DNA of 64,000 nucleotides from Bifidobacterium platyrrhinorum (GCF_010667645.1 NZ_WHZV01000002.1:81913-145912); one strand, 5' to 3'; shown: positions 9,614 through 17,896, counted from the first letter of the stretch. The notes: generated by a model from the letters alone, not told the origin. Numbers and translations: made by a program.

Positions 9614-9700
9614 GATTTGGTCTGGTCCGATGTGGTCTGGCTCTGGGTCAGATTTGGTCTGGTCCGATGTGGTCTGGCTCTGGGTCAGATTTGGTCTGGT
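9614..9700. repeat. 37-bp tandem repeat, 2.3 copies
   Basis: The units at 9614-9650 and 9651-9687 are identical 37-mers that begin GATTTGGTCTGGTCC; a partial third follows to 9700. Inside each unit TGGTCTGG recurs. The array fills most of the spacer between the GH43 and symporter genes. Confidence 0.9.
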
Positions 9701-9723
9701 CTGATCGGATGGGGAGCCGCGGG

Positions 9724-10749
9724 TCAGAGCGTCTCGTCGACGTCCAGCCGGCCGTCGGGGGGCAGCACGTCGGTGGTGGCGGGCGTCCAACGGGTGGCGA
9801 GCTGCGGCTTGCCGAATCGGGGCGTGCCGTCCTCGTCCCATGCGATGAGACCCATGTAGGCGTGGCGGTTCGGGTCGAACAGCGGGTCGCCGAGGATCTC
9901 CACGTAGTTGCGGCAGTGGTAGACGATTACGTCGCGGCCGTCCGGCGTGGTGGTGAACGAGTTGTGGCCGGGGCCGAACTGGCGCACGGTCTCGTCCGAG
10001 GTGAACACCGGTTCGGGGGACTTCGTCCAGCTGGCCGGATCGAGCAGGTCGGCGTCGGCGTTGGCGGTGAGCATGCCGACCGCGTACTCCGGGCCGGTGC
10101 CGGAGGCGGAGAACGTCACGAAGATGCGGTCGCCGTGCCTGAGGACCGCCGGGCCCTCCTCGACGATGAACCGGATCTTCTCCCAGTCGAGTTCCGGCTT
10201 GCTGAGCATGACCGGCTTCGTCTCCAGGGTCCACGGGTCGGCCATGCGCGCGATGTACAGGTTGGAATGGCCCTCGATGGCGAGGTCCTGCTGGGCCCAG
10301 ATGAGGTACTGGCGGCCGTCGGTGTGCGTGAACGTGGTCGCGTCGAGCGAGAAGGTGTCCATGCCGGTGTCCACCTGGCCGCGCTCGGTCCAGGTGCCGG
10401 TGATCGGGTCGGCGTCGTCGCAGGTCAGGCAGAAGATGCGGTGCTGGAACGTGTCCGCGGCCTGGTCGATGGCGGTGGTGGGGGCGGCGGCGAAGTAGAT
10501 CGCCCAACGGTCGCCCACGCGGTGGATCTCCGGGGCCCAGATGAGTTCGCTCATCGCGCCGGTGCCGCTCGCGTGCTTGCGCCAGATGGTGTGCTCCTCG
10601 GCCGTCTGCAGGCCGGACAGCGTGTGCGAGCGGCGCAGGGTGATGCGGTCGTACGTCGGGTACGAACCGGTGAACAGGTAGCCGTCGTCGGTGCGCAGCA
10701 CGAAGGGGTCGGCGCGCTGAAGGACGATGGGATTGGGCAGTAGTGCCAT
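9724..10749 (-). CDS. GH43 family glycoside hydrolase (alpha-L-arabinofuranosidase-like)
   Basis: A protein of 341 residues, five-bladed beta-propeller size, without a signal peptide, so probably intracellular. GH43 landmarks are the general-base Asp14 in LQRADPFV, the APEIH motif near residue 68, the Asp in the GMDTFSLDATTF stretch (likely pKa modulator) and the Glu in EEGPAVL (likely general acid). The pattern resembles GH43_26 exo-1,5-alpha-arabinofuranosidases. It heads an operon with the symporter. A promoter with a LacI-type operator at its start lies 110-160 bp upstream. Exact linkage specificity cannot be read from sequence alone. Confidence 0.85.
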   Translation of the reverse strand: MALLPNPIVLQRADPFVLRTDDGYLFTGSYPTYDRITLRRSHTLSGLQTAEEHTIWRKHASGTGAMSELIWAPEIHRVGDRWAIYFAAAPTTAIDQAADTFQHRIFCLTCDDADPITGTWTERGQVDTGMDTFSLDATTFTHTDGRQYLIWAQQDLAIEGHSNLYIARMADPWTLETKPVMLSKPELDWEKIRFIVEEGPAVLRHGDRIFVTFSASGTGPEYAVGMLTANADADLLDPASWTKSPEPVFTSDETVRQFGPGHNSFTTTPDGRDVIVYHCRNYVEILGDPLFDPNRHAYMGLIAWDEDGTPRFGKPQLATRWTPATTDVLPPDGRLDVDETL

Positions 10750-10860
10750 GGTGCATCTCCTGAACGTCGTTGTGTTGTCCTGTCGACGTGCGCGGCATCG
10801 GTCCGGTTCTGCGACTCCGTGATCGGCGGTGGTCTGCGGCTGACTTAACCTGGAACAGTA

Positions 10861-10876
10861 CTGTGCACGTTTCCAG
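10861..10876. promoter_or_regulatory. LacI-type operator 1 (GH43 promoter)
   Basis: CTGTGCACGTTTCCAG, a partial dyad around a central CG as in LacI-family operators. It lies just downstream of the -10 of the minus-strand GH43 promoter, where binding would block initiation. Its near-identical inverse lies at 10951. Confidence 0.6.
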
Positions 10877-10882
10877 TGATGA

Positions 10883-10910
10883 AATATACACCGATGGCAA
10901 GGTTTTGCAA
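10883..10910 (-). promoter_or_regulatory. Predicted GH43 promoter
   Basis: On the minus strand, -35 TTGCAA (10905-10910), a 16-bp spacer and -10 TATATT (10883-10888). This lies about 135 bp before the GH43 start. Confidence 0.55.
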
Positions 10911-10950
10911 ACTACATTGTTTTTGCAATGGTTTGCAGTCTGCAATATGA

Positions 10951-10966
10951 CTGGGAACGTGCACAG
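10951..10966. promoter_or_regulatory. LacI-type operator 2 (GH43 upstream site)
   Basis: CTGGGAACGTGCACAG is the inverse of operator 1 with one difference in 16. The two centres are 90 bp apart, and the sequence between them also holds inverted TTGCAAAC/GTTTGCA elements. This could permit looping around the promoter. Confidence 0.55.
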
Positions 10967-11049
10967 TCATACGGCGTGTCGCGTTGGCATGGCGCATGCC
11001 GTTGGTGCATCGCTCGCGTTGCGGATGTCGTGTGCCGGCGCACGACAAT

Positions 11050-11094
11050 GTGCCCCTGCATGGGGAATCGGATGATTCCGCCATGCAGGGGCAC
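11050..11094 (-). terminator. Hairpin terminator
   Basis: GTGCCCCTGCATGG and GGAATC pair with GATTCC and CCATGCAGGGGCAC across a GGAT loop with a one-base bulge. It directly follows the minus-strand gene that ends at 11114. Confidence 0.75.
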
Positions 11095-11113
11095 GGGATG
11101 CGATGGTTTTGGG

Positions 11114-11944
11114 TCAGGAAGCGATGGATCCGTCGGATGAGGTGGAGGAGCCGGTGTCGGACGAGCTGCTGTTCGAGCCGGAGCCGCTGGAACCGGATCC
11201 GGAATCGGAGGAGCCGCTGCCCGAGCCCGAGGAATCGCCGTCGGACGAACCGCCCTGGCCGGAGGGGCCCTGGCCGCCGCTCGGCGGCTCGCCCATCTGA
11301 CCGTTCTGACCGTTGGAGCCGTCGTGGCCGCCGCTCGGCGGGTTGCCCATCTGGCTGGTGCCCTGGCCGCCTTCGGAGCCGGAGAACGCGTTGACCACCG
11401 CGCCGCCGGCGACGCCGCCGAGCAGACCGCACACCAGCGTCACGCCGGCGATGATGGCGACGGTCTTGCCGCCCAGCTTCGATTGCTTCGCTTTGCCGGC
11501 CGGCGCGTCGCCGCCGGGAACGGCGGAGGCGGTGGGGGAGACCGGGGCTCCGGGGACGCCCGTGGTGCTCGGGTCGATGGGGGCGAACGGCGATGCCTGG
11601 GCGGCGAACTGCGGTGTGGCGGCGGCCAGGGGTTGTCCGGTCGCCGGCTGCTGCGCCGGCCATGCAGCCGGGGTGTTGGCTGTGTTGGCCGGGGTGTTGG
11701 CCTGGGCGTCGGCCGAAGCGGTGGCGCGCGCCTCGCCGGCGGCGGGCATGGCCCGGGTGGCGGCGGCCGGGTCGGCCGCGACGCGCGGCAATTCGGATTC
11801 CGGAATCGTCTGCGTGGCCTGGGCGGATCGGGCGTCGGCGGCGCCTGCTGTCGGGGCGAGGGTTTCCGTTTTCGCGGAGTCGGGGCCGGTCGCCCGGCCG
11901 TGCTGGTCGAGGACGGTGGTGGTGTCGTTGGTGTCGGTGCTCAT
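11114..11944 (-). CDS. Membrane-anchored low-complexity surface protein
   Basis: A protein of 276 residues that starts MSTDTNDTTTV with AAAGGA upstream. Residues 1-159 are an Ala/Thr/Pro-rich disordered region. A single membrane helix at about 161-186 (TVAIIAGVTLVCGLLGGVAGG) is followed by an extracellular tail with two copies of QMGxPPSGG, then a Ser/Gly/Asp low-complexity tail of about 45 residues. No catalytic domain is visible. Met-Gly-Pro-rich tails of this kind are known to me next to secreted beta-helix proteins in Gram-positives. Here the next gene upstream is such a protein, so the two probably act at the cell surface together. Function unknown. Confidence 0.7.
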   Translation of the reverse strand: MSTDTNDTTTVLDQHGRATGPDSAKTETLAPTAGAADARSAQATQTIPESELPRVAADPAAATRAMPAAGEARATASADAQANTPANTANTPAAWPAQQPATGQPLAAATPQFAAQASPFAPIDPSTTGVPGAPVSPTASAVPGGDAPAGKAKQSKLGGKTVAIIAGVTLVCGLLGGVAGGAVVNAFSGSEGGQGTSQMGNPPSGGHDGSNGQNGQMGEPPSGGQGPSGQGGSSDGDSSGSGSGSSDSGSGSSGSGSNSSSSDTGSSTSSDGSIAS

Positions 11945-12046
11945 GGGAGTGGTCCTTTCGAAGGTGGGGGGGCGATGCCGGCCTGCGGGCGTCGGCCCAT
12001 AGGCCGGCTCGTTGATGCTGGTGCGTATGGTCGTGGGGCTGTGATC

Positions 12047-12076
12047 GATTCCGAACCGGTCCGCCGGTCCGGAATC
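12047..12076 (-). terminator. Hairpin terminator
   Basis: GATTCCGAACCGG pairs with CCGGTCCGGAATC (one mismatch) across a 4-nt loop, 7 bases after the stop of the beta-helix protein gene. It implies that the low-complexity protein downstream has its own promoter or is read at a reduced level. Confidence 0.65.
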
Positions 12077-12083
12077 GTGTCGG

Positions 12084-13772
12084 TCACATGGTCCAGCCGG
12101 TCGAGGTGCCGAACCGGGTGTCGTAGTCGGAGCGGTCGATGAGGTCGGTGGCGAGCGTGGTGCCGTCGCCGGTGGCGGCATCGGGCAATGTGGTCGTGTA
12201 GTCGCCGGTCACAGTGACCGTCACGTCGCCGTCGCCCTTGACCACCGTCTTGCCGCCCGCCTTGATGGTGACGGTGTCGCCGTTGTCGTCGACGACCTTG
12301 CCGCCGTCCGCCACGTTGAGCGCGGAGACGGTGGTGTCGTCGGTCACCGTCCAGGTGGAGGTGCCGTCCACGTTCACCGTGATCGGCGCATCCGTCTTGG
12401 ACTCGTCGGTCGCGTTCGCGTTCTTCGCGATGGACGCGGAACCGTTCCACGTGGAACCATCCAGCAGATTGAGTGTGACCGACGAGATCGTGTCGGCGCT
12501 CACCGTGCCGTCGAGCGTCTGATTGCGTCCGGTGAACGTGACGGTCGCGCCGTTCGACCCGGCGGACCCCCAGTTGTTCGCGTCGTTGCCGGCCGCGGTG
12601 ATGAGCGCCGCCTTCGACGAATCGAAGTCGAGCGTGGTGTTGGACAGGACCACATCGGCGGTGGTGTTCGTGAAGTAGAACATCGAACCGGATTCGATCG
12701 ACGACTTCAGCGTGGAGTCGGCCGCCTGGAACGTGGCGTGTTCGCCGGTCGTGGCCTCGGCGTCGCCGGAGGTGGATTGGTAGATGATCACGCCGTTGGC
12801 GACCGGGTCGCTCGCCGTCTTGCCGGTGACGGTGCTCGTCAGCGTCGAATCCTTGATGAGGATCGTGTTGAGGCCCTCCATGCCCGCGATCTGCGAGCCG
12901 GCGGACGTGCCCGTCACGTTCGTCACCTGCACGTCGCCGGTCGAATAGAGGAGCGGTGAGCCGGAGCCGGCGGTCGTCAGGTCGGCGTCGTTGAGCGAGA
13001 TCGAACCGCCGCCGCGGTCGGTGGCGACCGTCGCGCTGTGGTCGCCCTTCGTGTCCGCCGTGACGGAACCGGCGAGGATCGTGCCGCCGTACGTCGCGTC
13101 GAGCGCGCGCGAGTTGTCGGCGGTGGTGGAGATCGACGTCTCCGAGACGAGCGCCGTGCCCGAATCGGTCGCGAAGACGCCGTTCGATCCGGACGAATCC
13201 GCCGTGACCTCCGAGCCGTCGATGACGGTCTTCGAACCCTCGCCGACGGTCAGGGAGACGGAATTCGTGCCGTAGAAGTTGTTGTTGTCGGCGTTGTCGG
13301 AATCGCCCGACTTCGTGAGCGTGCCGTTCGACACGGTGAGCGTGCCGCCGTTCTGCGCGAGCGCGGCGTTCTGGTCGGCGTCGGTGGCGGAGGTCGTCTC
13401 GCCGTCCGCCGTGACCTCCTTGCCGTCGGCGGTGAGCGTGGCGGTGTAGGTGCCGGAGTAGTCGTAGGTCATCGTGTTCGCGCCGCCGGGGGTGCCGTTC
13501 ATTCCGCTGGTGATGATGACGTCACCACCCATCGTGCGGTGGAGGATGGCCGTGCCGGCCGCTCCGCCGCCGAAGCCGAGGATAAGCGCCGTGCCGGCCG
13601 CGATGGCGGCGAGCTTGCCGGTCGTCACCTGCGCGGTGCGGGATGTGCGGGTGCCGCGGATGTGGCGTGTGTTGCGGGATCCTCCGGGGGTGCGGGAGGA
13701 TTCGCGCGATGCGCGGAAGCTTGTGGAGGTGGTGCCGCTCCGCCGCTTGCCGGAGGTGTTCCTGATGCTCAT
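12084..13772 (-). CDS. Membrane-anchored beta-helix adhesin-like protein
   Basis: A protein of 562 residues starting MSIRNTSGKRRSG with AAAGG upstream. Residues 1-52 are an Arg/Ser/Thr-rich cytoplasmic region, and 53-77 a Gly-rich membrane helix. The rest is a Thr/Ser/Asn/Asp-rich ectodomain with short irregular repeats of the form NGTLTxSG, SxITTTADNS, DSTLTSTVTG and TLDFDSSKAALI, typical of right-handed parallel beta-helix (pectate-lyase-like or adhesin) folds. No Cys, no sortase motif and no glycosidase catalytic signature are seen. The role is probably surface binding (adhesion or glycan contact); this is inferred from fold and topology only. Confidence 0.7.
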   Translation of the reverse strand: MSIRNTSGKRRSGTTSTSFRASRESSRTPGGSRNTRHIRGTRTSRTAQVTTGKLAAIAAGTALILGFGGGAAGTAILHRTMGGDVIITSGMNGTPGGANTMTYDYSGTYTATLTADGKEVTADGETTSATDADQNAALAQNGGTLTVSNGTLTKSGDSDNADNNNFYGTNSVSLTVGEGSKTVIDGSEVTADSSGSNGVFATDSGTALVSETSISTTADNSRALDATYGGTILAGSVTADTKGDHSATVATDRGGGSISLNDADLTTAGSGSPLLYSTGDVQVTNVTGTSAGSQIAGMEGLNTILIKDSTLTSTVTGKTASDPVANGVIIYQSTSGDAEATTGEHATFQAADSTLKSSIESGSMFYFTNTTADVVLSNTTLDFDSSKAALITAAGNDANNWGSAGSNGATVTFTGRNQTLDGTVSADTISSVTLNLLDGSTWNGSASIAKNANATDESKTDAPITVNVDGTSTWTVTDDTTVSALNVADGGKVVDDNGDTVTIKAGGKTVVKGDGDVTVTVTGDYTTTLPDAATGDGTTLATDLIDRSDYDTRFGTSTGWTM

Positions 13773-13995
13773 GGTCGTGCCTTTCGTCGTGCCCGCCGCG
13801 ATGCTTGCGGTGGCGGGCCTTTCGTGCCTGCTGGTATCAGTACACCGCCGGTATCGGGGAAAGGGCTTGCATGAACGTGCGGGTCGTCTGCGACCTTGCG
13901 AAGGGACCTCTGAACGGTTCTTGGATGTTTCCTGAAAGCGTGGGCGCGTAACCGGCATGTTAGCCTGTTGGCATCGTGCGTGGGAAGGAGCCGGC

Positions 13996-15252
13996 ATGGG
14001 GAAGTCGCCAACCGGAAGCACGGCGTCGGGCGAGGAGTCGGCGGTGGTGGCCGACCTCGTCGCCGCCGAACTCGACGAACAGGACCGGCTTGATGCGCGG
14101 CGGCTGCCGTGGCTCATCCGCATGTACGGCGTGCTGGTGCTGCTCGACGGTCTCGTCACATTGCCGATCGTCGTGCTGGCGAGCATCGCCGCCGTGCGCG
14201 CGATCATGCGCGGCGAACTCACGTTCCATGCGGCCAGCCTGACCGCCATCCTCACCGGACTGCAGGCGCTCGTGCTCATCGCCAACGCCGCGGCGCTCAT
14301 CGTGTTCGGCGTGCTGTTGCTGTGCAATCGGCGACGCTACGCCGCCCGATGGGCGTACGTGCTCATGCCGGTCACCCTCGCCGAAGGCATGCTGTCGCTC
14401 GCGCTCGACGGCCTCGGCGCGAACCTCGTCGCGCCGGGCGTGCGCATGGCGATCCTCGTCGCCGTGTCCATCGCGTGCGACCCCGGGCTCGCCGAGGAGC
14501 GACGGCTCCAGCGCGCGCTCAAGCGCATGGACGACCGCGACGCCTACGATACGGCGGTCAAGGAGGGCATGCTCGGCCGCGATCCGTCCGGCAAAGGCTA
14601 TATCGCGCTTGACTTCTTCAACATCTTCTGGCTGTTCACCGTGGCGTGCGTGTTCGGCCTCGCCATCGAGACCGTGTACCACTTCGCGATGTACCACGGC
14701 GAACTCCAGGACCGCGCAGGCCTGCTCTGGGGCCCGTTCTCGCCGATCTACGGGTGCGGCGCGGTGCTCGTCACCGTGGCGCTGAACCGCTTGTGGAAGT
14801 CGAATCCGTTCCTCATCTTCTGCGCATCCGCGGTGATCGGCGGTGCGTTCGAATACGCCACCAGCTGGTTCATGGAGGTGGCGTTCGGCATCACCGCATG
14901 GGACTACACCGGGCAGTGGCTGTCGATCGACGGGCGCACGTCCGGCAAGTACATGGTCTTCTGGGGACTGATCGGCGTGGTATGGGTGCATTGGATCCTG
15001 CCCCGGCTGCTCGCGCTCATCAACCGGATCCCGTGGAAGGTGCGATACTCGCTCACCGCCGTGTGCGCCGTGCTGATGCTCGTCGACATCGTGTTCACGC
15101 TGATGGCGCTCGACTGCTGGTACGGCCGCATGGCGGGACTCCCGCAGGATTCGCCCATCACCCAATGGTTCGCCACGCACTTCGGCGACGGGTACATGGC
15201 GAACCGCTTCCAGACGATGAGCATCGACCCGAGCAAGGCCGGCAGGGTGTAG
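13996..15252 (+). CDS. CmpB-like putative ABC-transporter type IV membrane protein
   Basis: A protein of 418 residues. The ATG at 13996 is chosen over the in-frame ATG at 13957 because GGGAAGGAG lies 5 nt before it. The N-terminal half has four or five helices with a cytoplasmic Arg/Glu-rich loop. The C-terminal half carries the PF06541 hallmark GPFSPIYGCGAVLVTV and the EYATSWFMEVAFG...WDY region, followed by helices around VFWGLIGVVWVHWILP and LTAVCAVLMLVDIVFTLMAL. Proteins of this family are annotated as putative ABC permeases, but no ATPase gene is adjacent. It converges with the aminotransferase gene 11 bases away. Confidence 0.8.
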   Translation: MGKSPTGSTASGEESAVVADLVAAELDEQDRLDARRLPWLIRMYGVLVLLDGLVTLPIVVLASIAAVRAIMRGELTFHAASLTAILTGLQALVLIANAAALIVFGVLLLCNRRRYAARWAYVLMPVTLAEGMLSLALDGLGANLVAPGVRMAILVAVSIACDPGLAEERRLQRALKRMDDRDAYDTAVKEGMLGRDPSGKGYIALDFFNIFWLFTVACVFGLAIETVYHFAMYHGELQDRAGLLWGPFSPIYGCGAVLVTVALNRLWKSNPFLIFCASAVIGGAFEYATSWFMEVAFGITAWDYTGQWLSIDGRTSGKYMVFWGLIGVVWVHWILPRLLALINRIPWKVRYSLTAVCAVLMLVDIVFTLMALDCWYGRMAGLPQDSPITQWFATHFGDGYMANRFQTMSIDPSKAGRV

Positions 15253-15263
15253 CCGGCCGGGAA

Positions 15264-16457
15264 TCAGTTCAGGCCGTACTGTTCGTGGGCGAACCTCTCG
15301 AGCGCGGGGATCGAACGCTTGACCTTCTCCGTGTCGATGCAGTAGGCCATGCGGAAGTAGCCGGGCACGCCGAAGCTCTCCGACGGCACGAGGATCAGGT
15401 CGTACTCCTTCGCCTTGAGGCAGAACGCGGTCGCATCCTCCTCGAGCGCCTTCGGGAAGATGTAGAACGTGCCGCCGGGGCGCACCACGTCGAAGCCGAT
15501 CGAGGTGAGCGCGTCGTACAGCAGGTTCATGTTCGTCTCGTACACGCTCAGGTCGCTCGTCTCATCGAGCACCTTCGCGACGCCCAGCTGGATCGAGCTC
15601 GGCGGGCAGTTGTGGCCGGTGCCGCGCGAGATCTGGCCCATCATCGGCACGAGCAGGTCGGCGTCGGTGGCGGACGGGTTCACCGCCACGTAGCCGATGC
15701 GCTCGCCCGGCAGGGAGAGCGACTTCGACCACGAGTAGCAGGTGAGCGTGTTCGCGTAGAAGTTCGCCGGGTACGGCTGCGTGTTGCCGTCGAACACGAT
15801 CTCGCGGTACGGCTCATCGCTGATGAGGAAGATGTCGTGGCCGTATTCGGTCTGCTTGGCGGTCAGGATCGCGGCGAGGCGCTTGAGCGTTTCGGCCGAG
15901 TAGACCGCGCCGGACGGGTTGTTCGGCGTGTTGATGAGCACGGCCTGCACGTTCGGGTTGAGCGCCGCCTCGAACGCGTCGAAGTTGATCTGGAAGTTCG
16001 CGGTGTCCGCGGGGATGACGGTCAGGTGCGCCCCCGTGCCGTTTACGTACGGCTGGTATTCGGGGAAGTACGGCGCGAACGTGATGATCTCGTCGCCGGG
16101 CTTGGTGACGGCGCGCATCGCGTGCGCGAGCGCACCGGCCGCGCCGGTCGTCGGGAAGATGTGGTTGCCGGTGTAGTTGGTGCCGAAGCGGCGGTTGAGG
16201 GAATCGGCGATCGCCTCCTTGACGGACGGGATGCCGAGCGACGGGGAGTAGCCGTGGATGGCGACCGGGTCGCCGTGCTCGTACAGGTCGACCATCGTCT
16301 TCGCGAAGTCCGGCGGGGCGGGCACGCTCGGATTGCCCAGCGAGTAGTCGAACACGTTCTCGTAGCCGATCTCCTTGCCGCGGGCGGTGGCGTATTCGCT
16401 CAGCTCGCGGATGACGGACTTGCCGCCCAGCATCGCCTTGTATTCCTCGTTGATCAT
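15264..16457 (-). CDS. Pyridoxal-phosphate aminotransferase (class I/II)
   Basis: A protein of 397 residues, full length for fold-type I aminotransferases. Visible features are TTGAAGALAHAM (phosphate-binding loop), the NTPNNPSG motif, SDEPYREI with the PLP-contacting Asp and Tyr, SWSKSLSLPGERIGY with the Schiff-base Lys, and the substrate-carboxylate Arg near the C-terminus (FRMAY). The closest pattern is the aspartate or aromatic aminotransferase group (AspC/MalY-like side branches). Substrate cannot be fixed from sequence. The gene is monocistronic, with an upstream region shared with the divergent membrane-protein operon. Confidence 0.88.
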   Translation of the reverse strand: MINEEYKAMLGGKSVIRELSEYATARGKEIGYENVFDYSLGNPSVPAPPDFAKTMVDLYEHGDPVAIHGYSPSLGIPSVKEAIADSLNRRFGTNYTGNHIFPTTGAAGALAHAMRAVTKPGDEIITFAPYFPEYQPYVNGTGAHLTVIPADTANFQINFDAFEAALNPNVQAVLINTPNNPSGAVYSAETLKRLAAILTAKQTEYGHDIFLISDEPYREIVFDGNTQPYPANFYANTLTCYSWSKSLSLPGERIGYVAVNPSATDADLLVPMMGQISRGTGHNCPPSSIQLGVAKVLDETSDLSVYETNMNLLYDALTSIGFDVVRPGGTFYIFPKALEEDATAFCLKAKEYDLILVPSESFGVPGYFRMAYCIDTEKVKRSIPALERFAHEQYGLN

Positions 16458-16574
16458 GGGTCGCTCCTTGTTCGAAGTCAGATACCCCTATTCAACCACC
16501 GTTTGCCGGTCGGAACGGTCCACGATTCCGTTGATGTGGCAGGCGCGGTTGGAATAGTGGTGGGCCTGTCTCGT

Positions 16575-16609
16575 GGTTCACGATTGTCGCTCTGGAAAAA
16601 TCGTGGACC
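16575..16609. repeat. Hairpin of the GGTTCACGATT repeat family
   Basis: GGTTCACGATT at 16575-16585 pairs with AATCGTGGACC at 16599-16609 (one T-G pair). A related half-copy GGTCCACGATTCCG lies at 16518-16531. The same sequence forms hairpins at 17845 and 22543. Confidence 0.7.
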
Positions 16610-16620
16610 GGAATCGGCGG

Positions 16621-16654
16621 ATATCACTTTACTTTCATGCAAGTAAAGTGATAT
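16621..16654. promoter_or_regulatory. Perfect 34-bp palindrome covering a promoter
   Basis: The arms ATATCACTTTACTT (16621-16634) and AAGTAAAGTGATAT (16641-16654) are perfect complements around TCATGC. Within it lies a plus-strand promoter: -35 TTACTT (16629-16634), 17-bp spacer, -10 TATACT (16652-16657). It precedes the membrane-protein/winged-helix operon and is the natural autoregulatory operator of that regulator. Confidence 0.75.
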
Positions 16655-16783
16655 ACTGATTATGTCGACAACGTCATCTTCTCCCGGTCGAATCACCATT
16701 CGCTTGTGTAATCACCAACCCATCGCACGGAACGTTTCGCGCGCCGCCACAGGCGCGCCGTTATGGACACAAGGAGTCCCATC

Positions 16784-17482
16784 ATGGCCACGACACCTCT
16801 GAATGCCGTCGGAATTACCGAAGCGACCCATGCCACCGCCGGAACCGTCAAGACCGTCGGCCTTGCCGGCGCCGATGCATCAAGCGCAGCCGTTGGCCCC
16901 CTGAACTTGGCCGATAACCGGGCCGACGCTCCATCGCCCGCCATCGACCCGGCGGCGGCCGCGGCGGCGCTGGACCAGATAGCCGCCGACCGTGACGGCA
17001 ACGCCGAGCGGCTGATGCCCCCGAAATGGTGGTATCCGGTCAACGGCGTGATCGCCGGGGTCATGTACCTGCTGTGTGCGCAATTGTTCGCGCAGTTCGC
17101 CGTCATCGAATTCGATGCGGACGGCTGGCTCGTGGAGGCCCGGTTCCCGTTGCTCGAATCGGCGTCGTATATGGCCGCGGCCGTCGCGTTGTGCTACGCG
17201 CTGTTCGAATTGGGGGAGTGGCGCAAACGCCAGATCGGCTCCGACTACAGCGTGTTCATGGGCGAACTGCGGCCACGGAACACGTTCATGTGGGTCGTGC
17301 TGATCGCGCAGCTCATCGTCCAGATCGGCGTGTTCGTCCTGCTGCTGTGGTGGATGCTCCATCAGTCGGCGCTGCCGGAGATGCCCATGCTCGTCGGCGT
17401 CGTGATGGGCGCGGTGCTCGCCCTCTGGGATTACCTGTACGATCGTTACTTCGTCGCGACGATCAAGAAGGAGGGGCGGTGA
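16784..17482 (+). CDS. Four-helix membrane protein paired with a winged-helix regulator
   Basis: A protein of 232 residues. The ATG at 16784 has AAGGAG 8 nt before it; an in-frame ATG at 16763 lacks a site. Residues 1-85 are Ala/Thr/Asp-rich and soluble. Four helices follow (VNGVIAGVMYLLCAQLFAQF, ASYMAAAVALCYALFELG, TFMWVVLIAQLIVQIGVFVLLLWWM, MPMLVGVVMGAVLALWDYLY) and a basic end. Its stop overlaps the GTG start of the regulator. Membrane protein plus small winged-helix gene is a recurrent actinobacterial and Firmicutes pair, but I cannot assign a function. Confidence 0.75.
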   Translation: MATTPLNAVGITEATHATAGTVKTVGLAGADASSAAVGPLNLADNRADAPSPAIDPAAAAAALDQIAADRDGNAERLMPPKWWYPVNGVIAGVMYLLCAQLFAQFAVIEFDADGWLVEARFPLLESASYMAAAVALCYALFELGEWRKRQIGSDYSVFMGELRPRNTFMWVVLIAQLIVQIGVFVLLLWWMLHQSALPEMPMLVGVVMGAVLALWDYLYDRYFVATIKKEGR

Positions 17483-17844
17483 ACGCCATGGGCGGTGATA
17501 CGGGCAAGGCGCCGGGCTCGGGCAAGGGGCGTGGTGCCGGCGCGGTCGAACCCCGGTTCGACGCCGTCATCCACGAGCCGACGCGTCTGCGCATCTGCGG
17601 ACTGCTCTCCTCGGTCAGGGAGATGCGCTTCGCCGACATCCGCGAGGCGCTCGGGCTGAGCGACGCGATGTGCTCCCGCCACCTCAACACGCTCGCCGGC
17701 GACGGGTACATCGCCCTGGTCAAGCGGCCGGGCGAATCGACCCGTCACATGGTCACCTGGGCGGCCATCACGCCCGAAGGCCGCCGGGCGCTCGCCGGGC
17801 ATCTGGCCGCCTTGCAGGCCATCGCCGGAGGGGACGTGCTATAG
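17479..17844 (+). CDS. Winged-helix transcriptional regulator (HTH_34/MarR-like)
   Basis: A protein of 121 residues from GTG 17479 (GTGA overlap with the previous stop, AAGGAGG just before it); ATG 17488 is an alternative. After a Gly/Lys-rich leader of 25 residues comes one winged-helix domain: HEPTRLRICGLLSSVREMRFADI, recognition helix LSDAMCSRHLNTL, wing IALVKRPGESTRHMVTWAAITPEGR, and a C-terminal dimerisation helix. The pattern fits PF13601 regulators. It most likely binds the 34-bp palindrome at its own promoter and controls the membrane protein encoded before it. Confidence 0.85.
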   Translation: MNAMGGDTGKAPGSGKGRGAGAVEPRFDAVIHEPTRLRICGLLSSVREMRFADIREALGLSDAMCSRHLNTLAGDGYIALVKRPGESTRHMVTWAAITPEGRRALAGHLAALQAIAGGDVL

Positions 17845-17891
17845 GCCCCCGGTTCACGATTCCGTATCGGCGGAAATCGTGAACCGGGGGC
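17845..17891. terminator. Bidirectional hairpin terminator (GGTTCACGATT family)
   Basis: GCCCCCGGTTCACGATT pairs perfectly (17 bp) with AATCGTGAACCGGGGGC, and the loop pairs further through TTCCG/CGGAA. It lies exactly between the convergent regulator and nrdF genes. Confidence 0.85.
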
Positions 17892-17896
17892 GTCCC

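Noticed and set aside
10845..11663. Minus-strand frame upstream of GH43
   Set aside because: It crosses the promoter, terminator and low-complexity gene in a different frame and has an Arg/Ser shadow composition.
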